A stretch of 64,000 bases of DNA from Lineus longissimus (Eukaryota > Nemertea > Pilidiophora > Heteronemertea > Lineidae), in the NCBI RefSeq assembly GCF_910592395.1, contig NC_088309.1, positions 16,496,599 to 16,560,598 on the forward strand, read 5' to 3'. Below are positions 11,703 to 20,425 of the stretch, in pieces. The notes below the pieces were generated by a model. The model was not told the DNA's origin and did not search any database. It saw only the letters and a program-made list of their open reading frames with translations. Every line of letters starts with the position of its first letter. Position 1 is the first letter of the stretch. Position numbers and translations under genes: made by a program.

Positions 11703-12062
11703 GCAAAGGCATCCAACACAAATAGGATATCACGATTGGCTTGCCAAGCATGTACTAATGATTTCATGTAGGCATTGACTCCAAGTCCAATTTCGGATGG
11801 GTGCCGTTTTAGAAATACTTTAGTCCCATTGATAGATGTCCTCAGTGCAGAATAATATTCTTGTTCTGATAATTCCAATTGATCAAGAAATTCATCGAAG
11901 GATACATCTGAACCATCGCCCATTGTGCTCAATTTGATTGCTATTTTGCTATAATTTGATTTGTGTTCATCAATGTCTTCTGGTTCAATTTCAAATGGAC
12001 GCAAGATTTTGGTAGCGGGCATTGGTGGTAGGGGAAAGTTGAAACAACATATGGCTTGTCCG
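11690..12062 (-). pseudogene. Helitron Rep, C-terminal two-tyrosine region
   Basis: This frame continues the Rep protein after the 1107-bp insertion. Directly next to the repeat it reads GQAICCFNFPLPPMPATKIL, the conserved stretch that follows the HUH nuclease core in Helitrons. It then runs through NAYMKSLVHAWQANRDILFV to the start of the tyrosine motif (ATYIV). The second tyrosine and following Lys (SYVSKS) are read only after a frame change caused by a direct duplication of TTGTA. In Helitrons the paired tyrosines carry out strand cleavage and transfer. The start listed in automatic frames (12022) is internal; coding clearly extends up to the insertion. Confidence 0.75.
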
Positions 12063-12067
12063 TTTTT

Positions 12068-13174
12068 AGCTCACCTCTTAGCAGAGGTGAGCTTATCCCA
12101 TACCGTGGCGTCCGTCGTCCGTCGTCGTCGTCGTCGTCGTCCGTCGTCCGTTAGCAGGGCACGTTTCGTAACTGTTAGAGCTATTGAGTTGAAACTTGGT
12201 ACAAATGTACCCTTATGTAATGACACCTTGGACACCAAGTTTCGGTCCGATTCGTTTTATGGTTTGGCCACCAGGGGGCCAAACGTTAAAAGTGAAAATA
12301 TGCAATATCTCCCTTAATAGTAGTGGGGAAATTTTGAAAAAAATATGGTAGGTACTTCTAGCAAAGGTGCATCATATATCCTCCGGGTTTTTGATTTGAC
12401 CTCATTTTCAAGGTCACAGAGGTCAAATGGTGTAAATTGGCCGTTAGGATGTAACGATGGCACGTTTCTAAACTGCAATGACTATTGATACCAAATTTGG
12501 TACACATTTACCCCTTAGTCAGGTGATCTCAGGGACCGAAGTTTGGTCCAATATGATTCACCACTTGACCACCAGGGGGCAAAATCCAAAAACCTTAAAA
12601 ATGTGATTATTCCTTAACTTCTTGCCCGATTGCCACCAATTTGATATCATGGGTACATCTAACCACCATACAGTATATGTCACACAGGTTTTTAATTTGA
12701 CCTTCTTGTCAAGGTCACAGAGGTCAAATGGCGTAAATTCGCCGTCAGGCCGTAACTATGGCACGTTTCTTAACTGCAATGACTATTGATCACAAATTAA
12801 GTACACATGTACCCCTTGGTCAGGTGATCTCAGGTACCGAAGTTTGGTGCGATCTGATTTGCCGTTTGGCCTCCAGGGAGGGGGCCAAATCCTAAATTCT
12901 TCAAAATGCCATTATTCCTAGTAATGACTTGCCCGATTGGCACCAATTTTATATCATAGGTACATCTAATTCTAACAACCATTCAATGTGTCACTCGGGT
13001 CTTCTTTGATTTGACCTACTTTTCAAGGTCACAGAGGTCGAATGTACTGTAAATTGGCCATTTTGGGGAAACTGTAATTGCTTTGACCTACATCAAATCT
13101 AACACTACATGACACAATACCATGCTCTTTATCCATCTTTCCTCCACATGAGGTGAGCACAATGGCCCTGGCCA
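12068..13174 (-). repeat. 1107-bp interspersed repeat with GCTCACCTC palindromic ends, inserted in Rep
   Basis: Its ends are AGCTCACCTC at 12068 and GAGGTGAGCACAATGGCCC towards 13174. The left end is a perfect 9-bp hairpin, GCTCACCTC-TTAGCA-GAGGTGAGC, and the right end carries a GGCC dyad. TTTTT flanks both sides (12063-12067 and 13175-13179). Removing the repeat plus one TTTTT restores the Rep coding frame, so this is a true insertion. The interior consists of three related ~300-bp modules, each with TCAAGGTCACAGAGGTC. A second copy of identical length is at 25716-26822. There is no coding potential. The strand is assigned by analogy to relatives ending GAGCTAAAAA. Confidence 0.8.
12411..12425 (+). 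promoter_or_regulatory. DR3-type nuclear-receptor-like motif in repeat
   Basis: AGGTCA-CAG-AGGTCA is a perfect direct repeat of the nuclear receptor half-site with 3-bp spacing, preceded by TCA, which also makes an extended half-site. Matching motifs lie at 12712-12726 and 13026-13040 (last base G), and in the second repeat copy at 26059, 26360 and 26674. Binding is not shown by the sequence. Confidence 0.3.
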
Positions 13175-13735
13175 TTTTTACGACATGTCATGCTGTGCTT
13201 GTGTATTTGCAGCTCAATGAAAGTTGAATCAGATGTATCGGCTATTGAACATGTTATGAATTGGTCTATAAATGTAACTACATCTTCATCAGAGTCTTTG
13301 TCAAATTTAGGCGCACCACCAATCCACATGAGCATATGAATATGGGGACTTCCCCGTTGTTGAAATTCTACACGATAGAAATAATCAGCTACTTTGCCAA
13401 TGGGATGATGAGGACTCAACAATACTTTGTGGAGAAATGTATGGATTCGATGATCAAAGAATCTCACACAAGTAACAGGATCTGATTTAATCAAGTCACT
13501 TTTTTTGGTCCAGGTAAAATTGAGAATTTCATCATCAGAGTAATTTTTGTCATCTAACAATTTGCCCAGAGTACGAAGAAGGTCAATCCACCTAGTTTCG
13601 GCAGCAGATAGTGATATGAACCAAGTGGGCAAACCTAGTTGCCTGATCATTGCAAAAAGGTCTTTTTTCCTGGCCTCGAAGTATGGTGGTGAACTTCTGA
13701 TAGTTCTGAATATGCGGTATCCCTCATCCAATCTG
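13175..13735 (-). pseudogene. Helitron Rep, HUH nuclease domain
   Basis: The frame contains YRVEFQQRGSPHIHMLMWIG, with the two histidines of the HUH metal-binding motif (HIH) in the context usual for Helitron Rep proteins. It is preceded by PPYFEARKKDLFAMIRQLG, another conserved Helitron block. It ends in TCRKNGQ, where the 1107-bp repeat interrupts it; the last residues to 13129 are read from the repeat. Upstream, a frameshift near 13735 separates it from the fragment ending LPDWMRDT. The intact enzyme would nick and rejoin single DNA strands. This copy cannot make a complete Rep. Confidence 0.8.
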
Positions 13736-14789
13736 GTAATTCATTTAGAACAGCAGCATTTAGTAAATCACTGGCATGATATGTTTTACCTTGAGTTTTA
13801 CATCTAGGCATAGCTGGCTGAACTTTATCTGAGATCTGTTTAATTTGAAGTTTTTTCATTTTGTAGAAAAGATTTGGCATTGACTTAGCCACTCGTCTAT
13901 CTGCAGCTCTGAGTTCCCATTTACATATGTCACTATAATGAACAGGAACTTTACGTTCTTTATCATCTGGGCGTCTCTGCCCAATGAATATTGATGGAAA
14001 GCAGAGGTATTCAGAATCTTTATCTTGGAATAGGCCCAGTGGCCTTTGATTTTCACCTGGTGCAAATGAATATACAAATGAGTTAGATATTTCAGGTTCA
14101 TCTAATAAAGTATCAAGATTGCCTGCTGTATCTTCTTGAATTTCTTCAAAATGATCATTAGGATCATATTTTTCCGCTTCTTCAAATTCGTTCAAAAGGG
14201 TGTCAACATCAAAATCACTGGAAATGTCTGGATTATTAGTGTCACTATTTGGAGTTTTGTCTTCTTCTACAACTTCTGCTGGAAAGCTTTGAAGCCATGC
14301 CTCATTCACTGTCAAATTGGCATTTTTATATAATTCACTATTGGTCATCAAATAATGCAGAGCACTTATGATTACAGCAGGGCGTACATTTTGTGTAGTG
14401 ACAGCATGGGTATAGGATAGTTTTCGTTTCAGTTTGATGGGGATTGTGCATGTTTTATCAATCGTTCTTGGAAGTGTATTGACTGTAGTTTGGACATCAG
14501 TTGGGACATTGACTACCGATCCTTTCATAGACAATTGTGAGCCTCTTGGTAACTGCCTGATTTGCATAAATGGTATTCTCAAGGCAATTAATCGCTCTTC
14601 AAGTTGATATAGATCTAGCAATTCAGGTGGTTTTGTTGGAAACTTCATTCCATTGGCTACAGAAAGTTTTGGAACTTTACCAGATTTTAGGGACTCCATG
14701 CATGTAATACAAAGCCACTGTTTGCCATCCACAGATGTTTTTTCGGTCAAAATACTTTTAACAAAATCAGAGTCCAGATGTTTTGGCAA
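13700..14789 (-). pseudogene. Helitron Rep N-terminal conserved region
   Basis: Conserved blocks seen are CITCMESLKSGKVPKLSVAN, IPFMQIRQLPRGSQL, VNVPTDVQTTVNTLPR and a Lys-rich IKLKRKLSY. They form the region that precedes the HUH nuclease in many animal Helitron proteins (a domain of unknown function in family databases, I believe DUF6570). An in-frame TAA at 14790-14792 separates it from the upstream frame, whose last residues (YVCTCCHQTWFKHS) supply the first half of the same Cys-rich domain. This shows that the two frames were once one. The 3' end is lost to a frameshift near 13735. Confidence 0.7.
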
Positions 14790-16814
14790 TTATTCAGAGG
14801 ATTTCACAGAATGCTTGAACCAGGTTTGGTGGCAGCAAGTGCAGACATAAATAGGACCATCACATGTTAGTGTCCTAAACAGTTCAATATTGGCACCTAA
14901 TGTACATCCGTATTTTCTCTTCTCATACGAAGACATATCATTTTTATCAGTGTTACATGTTGCAACAAGATCTGGTAGCAAATTATTGGACGCCTTGTCA
15001 AGACGTCCGAGTTTCTTTCTTGAGGCAATGTCTGTGATTGAATAATCTTGATGTTTTCTTTTTTTCAACAATTTTTTTTCATTATCAATATGTCTCCTTT
15101 GGGGATCAAGTCTGGCCTTTTTCTTAGCAAGTTTGTCAGAATTTCTTTCTCTATGCCTCTGCTCATCCATATTTCGTCGTGCTTTCTGTTTGGAAAGTTT
15201 ATCATTCTTTTTGAGTTGCTCTCGTTTACTCTCATCTTGTTGAGCTTTCTTTCTTGATAGTTTATTATTTCTATTTATTTGTTCTCGTTTACTCTCATCT
15301 TGTCGAGCTTTCTTTCTTGATAGTTTATTATTTCTATTTATTTGTTCTCGTTTACTTTCATCTTGTCGAGCTTTCTGTTTTGATAATTTATTACCTTTAT
15401 TTATTTGTTCTCGTTTACTATCATCTTGTCCTTCTTTCTGTTTAGAAATTTTATCATTTATCTTGAGTTGCTCTTGTTTACTCACATCTTGTCGAGCTTT
15501 CGTTTTTGATAGGTTTTCCACACCTTGAATTCGCAATCGCTCATACTTGCTTTCTCTAACTGTTTTCTTTGTCATCTGTTGCTTTCTTAGTTCATTTCTG
15601 CGAAACGATTCATCTTGCCTTTTTGACTCTTTATATACTCTATAATATTCAGTTCGTTTGCTTTCTTTCTTCGACTGATCAATAAAGTATTTGTCTATCA
15701 ATTTATCAGACTTTGTTTTAGTACAAGTGCATTTAGATTTGCTTTTACTTGCACTCATATTGGTATCCGTAGATACTTTGCAATGCAACTCTGGCAGTTG
15801 AGTTCTTTTAAGGCCAAGCTGTAATGCCTTCCGTGTGATCTTTTCTATTTTGAGAAATGTGGCTTCGAAAATACTTTGATTGACGTTTGAAACATACTGT
15901 CTTACATACATAGCCAACCCGGATTCATTGGAAAATCGTAGCAAAATAGAAGACCCATCAGGCGATGGGTTACCAGATCTATCTCTACTGTGCAAATCAA
16001 ATACATAGAATTTCTGATCAACATGCAGAACAGCAAAGGCTTGCGACCCAATTATGACAATGACTTTACACTCAGGTGCCAATTTGCCTAAAAATTCATC
16101 CATAGACAAAGCTGGTGAATTTTCATTGTAGGACAAGCAAATATTGTGAGATATACCCACACGTTTCAACTTGAAGTGTTCGTTGAAAGATGAATGGTAA
16201 GGTGGGATTTGATCAACAGCTAAATAGCTTACTTGAGGAATTGTCACTTTTATTTGGTTGTACCATGAATCGCCCTCATCTAAAATATCGTCAAGGTCTT
16301 CTGACTGCCAATGTGCAGGTGAAACAATAAGTGAATACACGAGAGCTGCTGCAGCATTTGTGACACACTGTCTCCCAATAGAAGCATCTGAATATTTTGA
16401 ATGACCTTGGTGAAATGATCCTTGAGTAATTTTATCAAAGCAAGTCAGAATATCGTTGTCCAACTGATTCACCGGCCCTGGATTTGTTTCAATATCGTTG
16501 CAAAGTTTCAGAATATTGCATTTGTACAGTTGATAGCCCATTGTAAAAATCAATACTAGTAACAGTAAGTACCTGACACTATCAGTTAGAGGTTTACATG
16601 CATACAGGTTTTTCATGGTTTCCTTTAGGTAACTTTCACTCTTGGTTTGATCAAGTGTGGCATCATCGGGGTTGCCGTTGAATTTGGTTCTGTTTTTGCA
16701 ACTAGCCAGTACTCTGGCAAACCATTTCTCGGCAGCTTTTTGTGCTGAATATTTTCTCTGCTGCAGTTTCTGTTCTTGAAATATGTTCATCAAGTGTGTA
16801 TACTTCTGAAGCAC
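14790..16814 (-). CDS. Helitron N-terminal polyprotein: 2A motif, cysteine-protease-like domain, basic coiled coil
   Basis: The 674-codon frame has four parts. Residues 1-106 are a leader with a hydrophobic stretch (YLLLLVLIFTMGYQLY, about 82-97). Residues 107-114 read DIETNPGP, the consensus of 2A ribosome-skipping peptides. Residues ~140-300 look like a papain-fold protease of the C76 deubiquitinase type: GRQCVTNA with candidate Cys150, then FDLHSRD with the D-x-H pair (Asp273, His275). Residues ~350-560 are a Lys/Arg/Gln-rich repeat of 21 residues predicted to form helices. The Cys-rich end (VCTCCHQTWF) belongs to the Helitron N-terminal domain and continues in frame beyond the TAA stop. 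The start at 16814 is uncertain, because weak frames continue to 17062. Confidence 0.7.
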   Translation of the reverse strand: MLQKYTHLMNIFQEQKLQQRKYSAQKAAEKWFARVLASCKNRTKFNGNPDDATLDQTKSESYLKETMKNLYACKPLTDSVRYLLLLVLIFTMGYQLYKCNILKLCNDIETNPGPVNQLDNDILTCFDKITQGSFHQGHSKYSDASIGRQCVTNAAAALVYSLIVSPAHWQSEDLDDILDEGDSWYNQIKVTIPQVSYLAVDQIPPYHSSFNEHFKLKRVGISHNICLSYNENSPALSMDEFLGKLAPECKVIVIIGSQAFAVLHVDQKFYVFDLHSRDRSGNPSPDGSSILLRFSNESGLAMYVRQYVSNVNQSIFEATFLKIEKITRKALQLGLKRTQLPELHCKVSTDTNMSASKSKSKCTCTKTKSDKLIDKYFIDQSKKESKRTEYYRVYKESKRQDESFRRNELRKQQMTKKTVRESKYERLRIQGVENLSKTKARQDVSKQEQLKINDKISKQKEGQDDSKREQINKGNKLSKQKARQDESKREQINRNNKLSRKKARQDESKREQINRNNKLSRKKAQQDESKREQLKKNDKLSKQKARRNMDEQRHRERNSDKLAKKKARLDPQRRHIDNEKKLLKKRKHQDYSITDIASRKKLGRLDKASNNLLPDLVATCNTDKNDMSSYEKRKYGCTLGANIELFRTLTCDGPIYVCTCCHQTWFKHSVKSSE
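15165..15545 (-). repeat. 63-bp in-frame tandem repeat coding basic 21-residue units
   Basis: About six to seven degenerate units encode variations of ARQDESKREQINRNNKLSRKK. The central units at 15240-15390 are nearly identical in DNA, which points to recent unit duplication. The repeat is rich in Lys, Arg, Gln and Asp and would form a charged helical rod. Confidence 0.75.
16473..16496 (-). other. 2A-like ribosome-skipping sequence
   Basis: The codons for DIETNPGP lie here, matching the D-I/V-E-x-N-P-G-P core at which ribosomes skip the Gly-Pro bond. 2A-like sequences are known from picornavirus-type viruses, some retrotransposons and some invertebrate immune genes. A hydrophobic segment lies just upstream, as in 2A sequences that also act as signal peptides. 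Confidence 0.75.
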
Positions 16815-17062
16815 CTATGATAGTTATACATGTAGGCCAACACAAACCATCTAGATGTGAAATACCACATAGACCTTTCATTTGTTTCCTCATCCCCTCG
16901 TGTCAGAAATGATATCTCTGAATAATTGATATCTGCAGTATGACGGATATGACAGAGACTTCCACATTCAGTTGAATGAGATGGCTGGCTTTTCACACAT
17001 GCTTTAGATAGATAATGGCCAATAACAGACCGATACTGTTCGAGATCATTACCCATTTCCAT
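16815..17062 (-). pseudogene. Possible upstream part of Helitron N-terminal frame
   Basis: Two short overlapping frames (ending at 16790 and 16702) precede the 674-codon frame. One carries MKGLCGISHLDGLCWPTCI with several Cys and His, reminiscent of a degraded zinc-binding segment. Frames change several times and there is no clear start codon, so this is only a possible 5' remnant. Confidence 0.25.
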
Positions 17063-17140
17063 TTGTCACATTAACTTGCTGCAGCAAAATATTTGGTGAC
17101 TTTCTTGAATTAATATGACTTTGAGTGCCTTTTGACAAGT

Positions 17141-17760
17141 CGATGTTGCCTTACAGCAGTTCTCGTGCCTTTTCAGCAGGTGTTTTGTGCCTTTCTGCAA
17201 GCTTTTTTGGCAAGTTGTTTGCACCTTTCACAAGTTCTTTGAGCCTTTCAGCAAGATCTTTAAGCCCTTCGGCAAATTCTTTGTGCTATTCGGCAAGTTC
17301 TTTGAGCCTTTCGGCAAGTTCTTTGAGCCTTTCGGCAAATTCTAGGGTGCCTTTCGGCAAGTTCTTTGGGCCTTTCGGCAAGTTCTTTGAACCGTACGGC
17401 AAGTTCTTTGAGCCTTTCGGCAAGTTCTTTGAGCCTTTCGGCAAGTTCTTTGAGCCTTTCGGCAAGTTCTTTGAGCCTTTCGGCAAGTTCTTTGAGCCTT
17501 TCGGCGGGTAATTAAATGCCTTTCGGCAGGTAATTTAGAGCGTTACAGCAGGTATTCTGTAACTTTCAGAAGGTAGTTTAGACCGTTACAGCAGGTAATT
17601 TGGAGTGTTTCAGTTGTGACTTTCGGTAGGTGGTTGGTGGTTTCGGAACGTAGTTGGTGGTTTCAGAACGTAGTCTGTGGTTTTGGTAAGTAGTTAGTGG
17701 TTTTGGTATGTAGGTGGTAGTTTTGGTAGGTAATTTGATGCCTTTCAGCAGATATCGAAA
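17141..17760 (+). repeat. 21-bp minisatellite, TTTCGGCAAGTTCTTTGAGCC family
   Basis: From 17141 to about 17515 the unit TTTCGGCAAGTTCTTTGAGCC repeats about 17 times, most exactly between 17280 and 17510. To 17760 it continues as degenerate 20-21-bp units with GGTAATTTG and GGTTTCGG words. Because the period is a multiple of three, open frames on both strands arise without selection. A related unit occurs at 55318-55405. Confidence 0.85.
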
Positions 17761-18522
17761 CCATGAGGGATAATACACCAAATGTAAGGGACAATGCACC
17801 AAACACTTGGAAGCAATGAGGGTAAATACACCTCACGCCAGCAGGAACCTGAAAGTAAAGGGATACGCTTCAAGCTTTCCTTGACTTGGGAGTTGTAAGT
17901 GCACTAATACGCCTTAGAACCGGAAGAAGATCGTCACTCAACTGACATGAATCTGCAAGAAAAAGAAAATTAACTAGTCTTCAAATACATGTAACCGCAA
18001 ACATATTTTTTAAGTTTCAAATTAAAAGGTCTGATGAATTCTGCTGAGGCCAATTCACGCCATTTGACCCCTGTCACCTTGAAAAGAAAGTCAAATTGAA
18101 AACCCAGGTCAGATGCACATGTGATAAAAATTTGGCGATGGTGAGACCCTTTACAGTTGAGGTGATAAAGCACTTTATTGTGTTTTCGGTTTTAGCCACC
18201 TGGTGACCAAGAATCACACCAGAATGAAATAAATTCTCTGTCCAAGGTCACATTTTATACTCTAAATCATTTTTAGTAGTAAAGAGACGTGGTAGGTCAG
18301 GATGCATTATAATTACATAGGGTCTAGTGGTGTGTAACAAGTTTGAAGTCAATAGTATCGCAGGTTATTCCCAAGGAGACAAAAAAATGAAGATGTTCAG
18401 TTCTGCTTTGTTCAGTTGTGCTGGTAAATGTTGGCTGGTGCACTATTCAGATGTACACATAATTCCATCTGCACATTTCCCCGAGACTTCTGAAGGATTA
18501 CGAGTTGTTGCCTATTCTAGAC
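17761..18522. other. No gene seen between minisatellite and Harbinger element
   Basis: Short repeats AATACACCAAA/AATGCACCAAA occur near 17770-17830, and a few frames shorter than 70 codons are present without recognisable features. Words such as GGTCACATTTTATAC and CACCAGAATGAA suggest remnants of the same repeat families seen elsewhere, but no borders were found. Confidence 0.4.
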
Positions 18523-18525
18523 ATT

Positions 18526-18570
18526 AGGGAGGTTTCGGGCCATTACGTTTAGCCGAGCGACGACATTTAG
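18526..18570 (+). repeat. Left terminal inverted repeat of Harbinger element
   Basis: AGGGAGGTTTCGGGCC is identical at both ends. Beyond it ACGTTTAG and GCGACGACATTTAG also match the inverse of 22360-22404. Confidence 0.85.
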
Positions 18571-18880
18571 CTATCTGTATCCGTAACTGTCTATCGTTTA
18601 GGTTGAAGTGGTTTCGAGGATGGACTCGGTTAGCCATTTACGGATAGCACTTAATGATTAATTTCCTGATTTTCAGTAAGAGTAGGCCGATTGTCAAGTC
18701 ACGTGGGTATGTATAGGTCAATTTCATGCGGCGATTTTAGGGCCCTACACTATAGGGTATTCCAGTACAAATGCTAACGAAATATTGTTTAGATGAATTG
18801 GCCAATCAGATTCCACGCCTTCACATCCAAACATGTATATAAGGTAGGTTTATGTAGGCCTATACTTGTGAACTGGAGGG

Positions 18881-19948
18881 ATGGCCAACATGGACATTTT
18901 GCAAATGGCAATGGAAGATGAGGATGAAGAGTTTATGTACCTTCTATTAGCCAATGGACATTTAGATCCACCAAGGGGGATCACGTATGATCCTGGGTGG
19001 TCACGATTCGACTTGGCTCTCCAAACTGATTATCAGTGTTGGAAAAACTTTCGTTTCTGGAGGGAAGATATATATAGATTATCTACGTTACTGGGAATCC
19101 CCGAAAAGATAACGGTGAGGAATGGGTGTACATGCAGTGGAGTGGATGCATTGTGCATGGTGTTGAGGAGATTTGCTTATCCCAATCGACTCTGTGATTT
19201 GGAACAGTTTTTTGGTCGGCCTTCATCATCTCTGTCCCTCTTCATTAATCACACAGTGGATCTGCTGTATAACGACCATCAACACCGTTTACGGACACTG
19301 AACAATCCATGGCTCGACCCTGCACAACTCCAGATATACGCAGACAAAGTCCACCAGAAAGGTGCGCCTCTGCAAAATTGCATTGGTTTCGTTGACGGCA
19401 CAGTCGGCCCGATTTGCCGGCCCACCCGCCACCAGCGTGTTTGCTACAATGGGCACAAACGTATCCACGCGCTTAAATTTCAATCGGTGGTCATACCATG
19501 TGGCTTGATAGCCCATCTCTATGGTCCAATGGAAGGACGGAGGCACGATTGTGCTTTACTTCGTTCGAGTGGCTTGATGGAGGAGATGGAGGGGAGACAT
19601 ATAACCGATCGAAATGGTGTTCCCTATGCGCTTTATGGGGACCCGGCGTATCCGATCAGGCAGTATCTTCTGAGTCCATTCAGAGGGGCCAACTTAAGGG
19701 CTGAAGAGCAAGAATTCAACTCTACTATGTCTTCCGTACGCGAGTGTGTGGAATGGGAATTTGGGAACTTTGTCAGCAATTTTGCATTTCTGGACTTCCG
19801 CAAGAATTTAAAGTTTCTTCTGTCTCCCGTGGCAAAGTACTACCTAGTAGGTGGCCTTCTCATCAACTGCCGCACGTGTATCTATGGTAACCAGACCAGT
19901 CAATACTTTGAACTAGGCCCTCCAACCCTGGAGAACTATCTGGTCTGA
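18881..19948 (+). CDS. Harbinger DDE transposase (HARBI1-like)
   Basis: This intact 355-codon frame has the three catalytic blocks of the DDE_4 family: first Asp in IGFVDGTVGPICRP, second Asp in LYGDPAYPIRQYL, and Glu in SVRECVEWEFGNFVSNF. The N-terminal ~120 residues carry the helix-turn-helix-like segment typical of these transposases (VRNGCTCSGVDALCMVLRRF). Length is in the usual 350-400 range. The ATG at 18881 follows an untranslated stretch inside the element and is preceded by ACTGGAGGG. It would cut and join the element ends, with the partner Myb-like protein at 21539-20426 assisting DNA binding and nuclear import. It is uninterrupted, so possibly active or recently active. Confidence 0.9.
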   Translation: MANMDILQMAMEDEDEEFMYLLLANGHLDPPRGITYDPGWSRFDLALQTDYQCWKNFRFWREDIYRLSTLLGIPEKITVRNGCTCSGVDALCMVLRRFAYPNRLCDLEQFFGRPSSSLSLFINHTVDLLYNDHQHRLRTLNNPWLDPAQLQIYADKVHQKGAPLQNCIGFVDGTVGPICRPTRHQRVCYNGHKRIHALKFQSVVIPCGLIAHLYGPMEGRRHDCALLRSSGLMEEMEGRHITDRNGVPYALYGDPAYPIRQYLLSPFRGANLRAEEQEFNSTMSSVRECVEWEFGNFVSNFAFLDFRKNLKFLLSPVAKYYLVGGLLINCRTCIYGNQTSQYFELGPPTLENYLV

Positions 19949-20425
19949 ACTGTGTCAAGACTGAGAGGAAGGTCTGAATTATTTTCAATGACAGATTTAT
20001 TGCAAAAATAATAACACTATACATGTATACATCATGAAGTTTCTTGAAATACAAATATTCATGTAGATATAGATATCCATGAGACCATTTACTGGATATC
20101 CTCCCCTATAACGGACACAATGCTTTAATTTAGATATTTAGCACAATTCTGTAATCTAAAAACTAAATTGGATATTAGAAAGAAAAATATCCAATTCGGA
20201 TTAAGTGTAAAGCATTGAACAAAATATCGTTCCTTAAATGAAAGCATTATGAAACATTAGAGGCGAGGTTATCCAGTATTTTGTAGCCCTATACAGGGTG
20301 GCTCCGAAAAGCATTCAAGCCTACTTCCACTAACCTGCTTGTCCCGTTTTTTGGTCAAAATGGCAAGTCGACATATTTTGGGTTTGAATTTACATGTACC
20401 AAGTCCCCTAACCCATGTCACCAGA

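Larger units (their letters stand above)
572..17062 (-). mobile_element. Degenerate Helitron (Rep-helicase-endonuclease type) with two nested insertions
   Basis: Collinear minus-strand fragments give, in order, a 2A/protease/coiled-coil segment (16814-14790), the Helitron N-terminal region (14789-13700), the HUH nuclease (13731-13175), the two-tyrosine region (12062-11690), a PIF1-like helicase (11702-9380) and an apurinic-type endonuclease (9190-8902, resumed at 1001-572). Helitrons carrying a C-terminal endonuclease are known in animals as the Helentron/Helitron2 group. Coding is broken by an in-frame TAA, at least four frameshifts, a 7.9-kb LTR element (1002-8897) and a 1.1-kb repeat (12068-13174). 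The outer borders are approximate because no terminal sequence was recognised on either side. Confidence 0.85.

Noticed and set aside
12068-13174. Classification of the 1107-bp repeat as a Helitron because of hairpin and CTAA at one end
   Set aside because: A 5-bp duplication flanks it in Rep and the other end does not begin TC, whereas Helitrons insert between A and T without duplication.
17286-17511. Open frames on both strands with KNLPKGS or FGKFFEP repeats
   Set aside because: They result from a 21-bp minisatellite without stops; no start context, domain or splice signal supports a gene.
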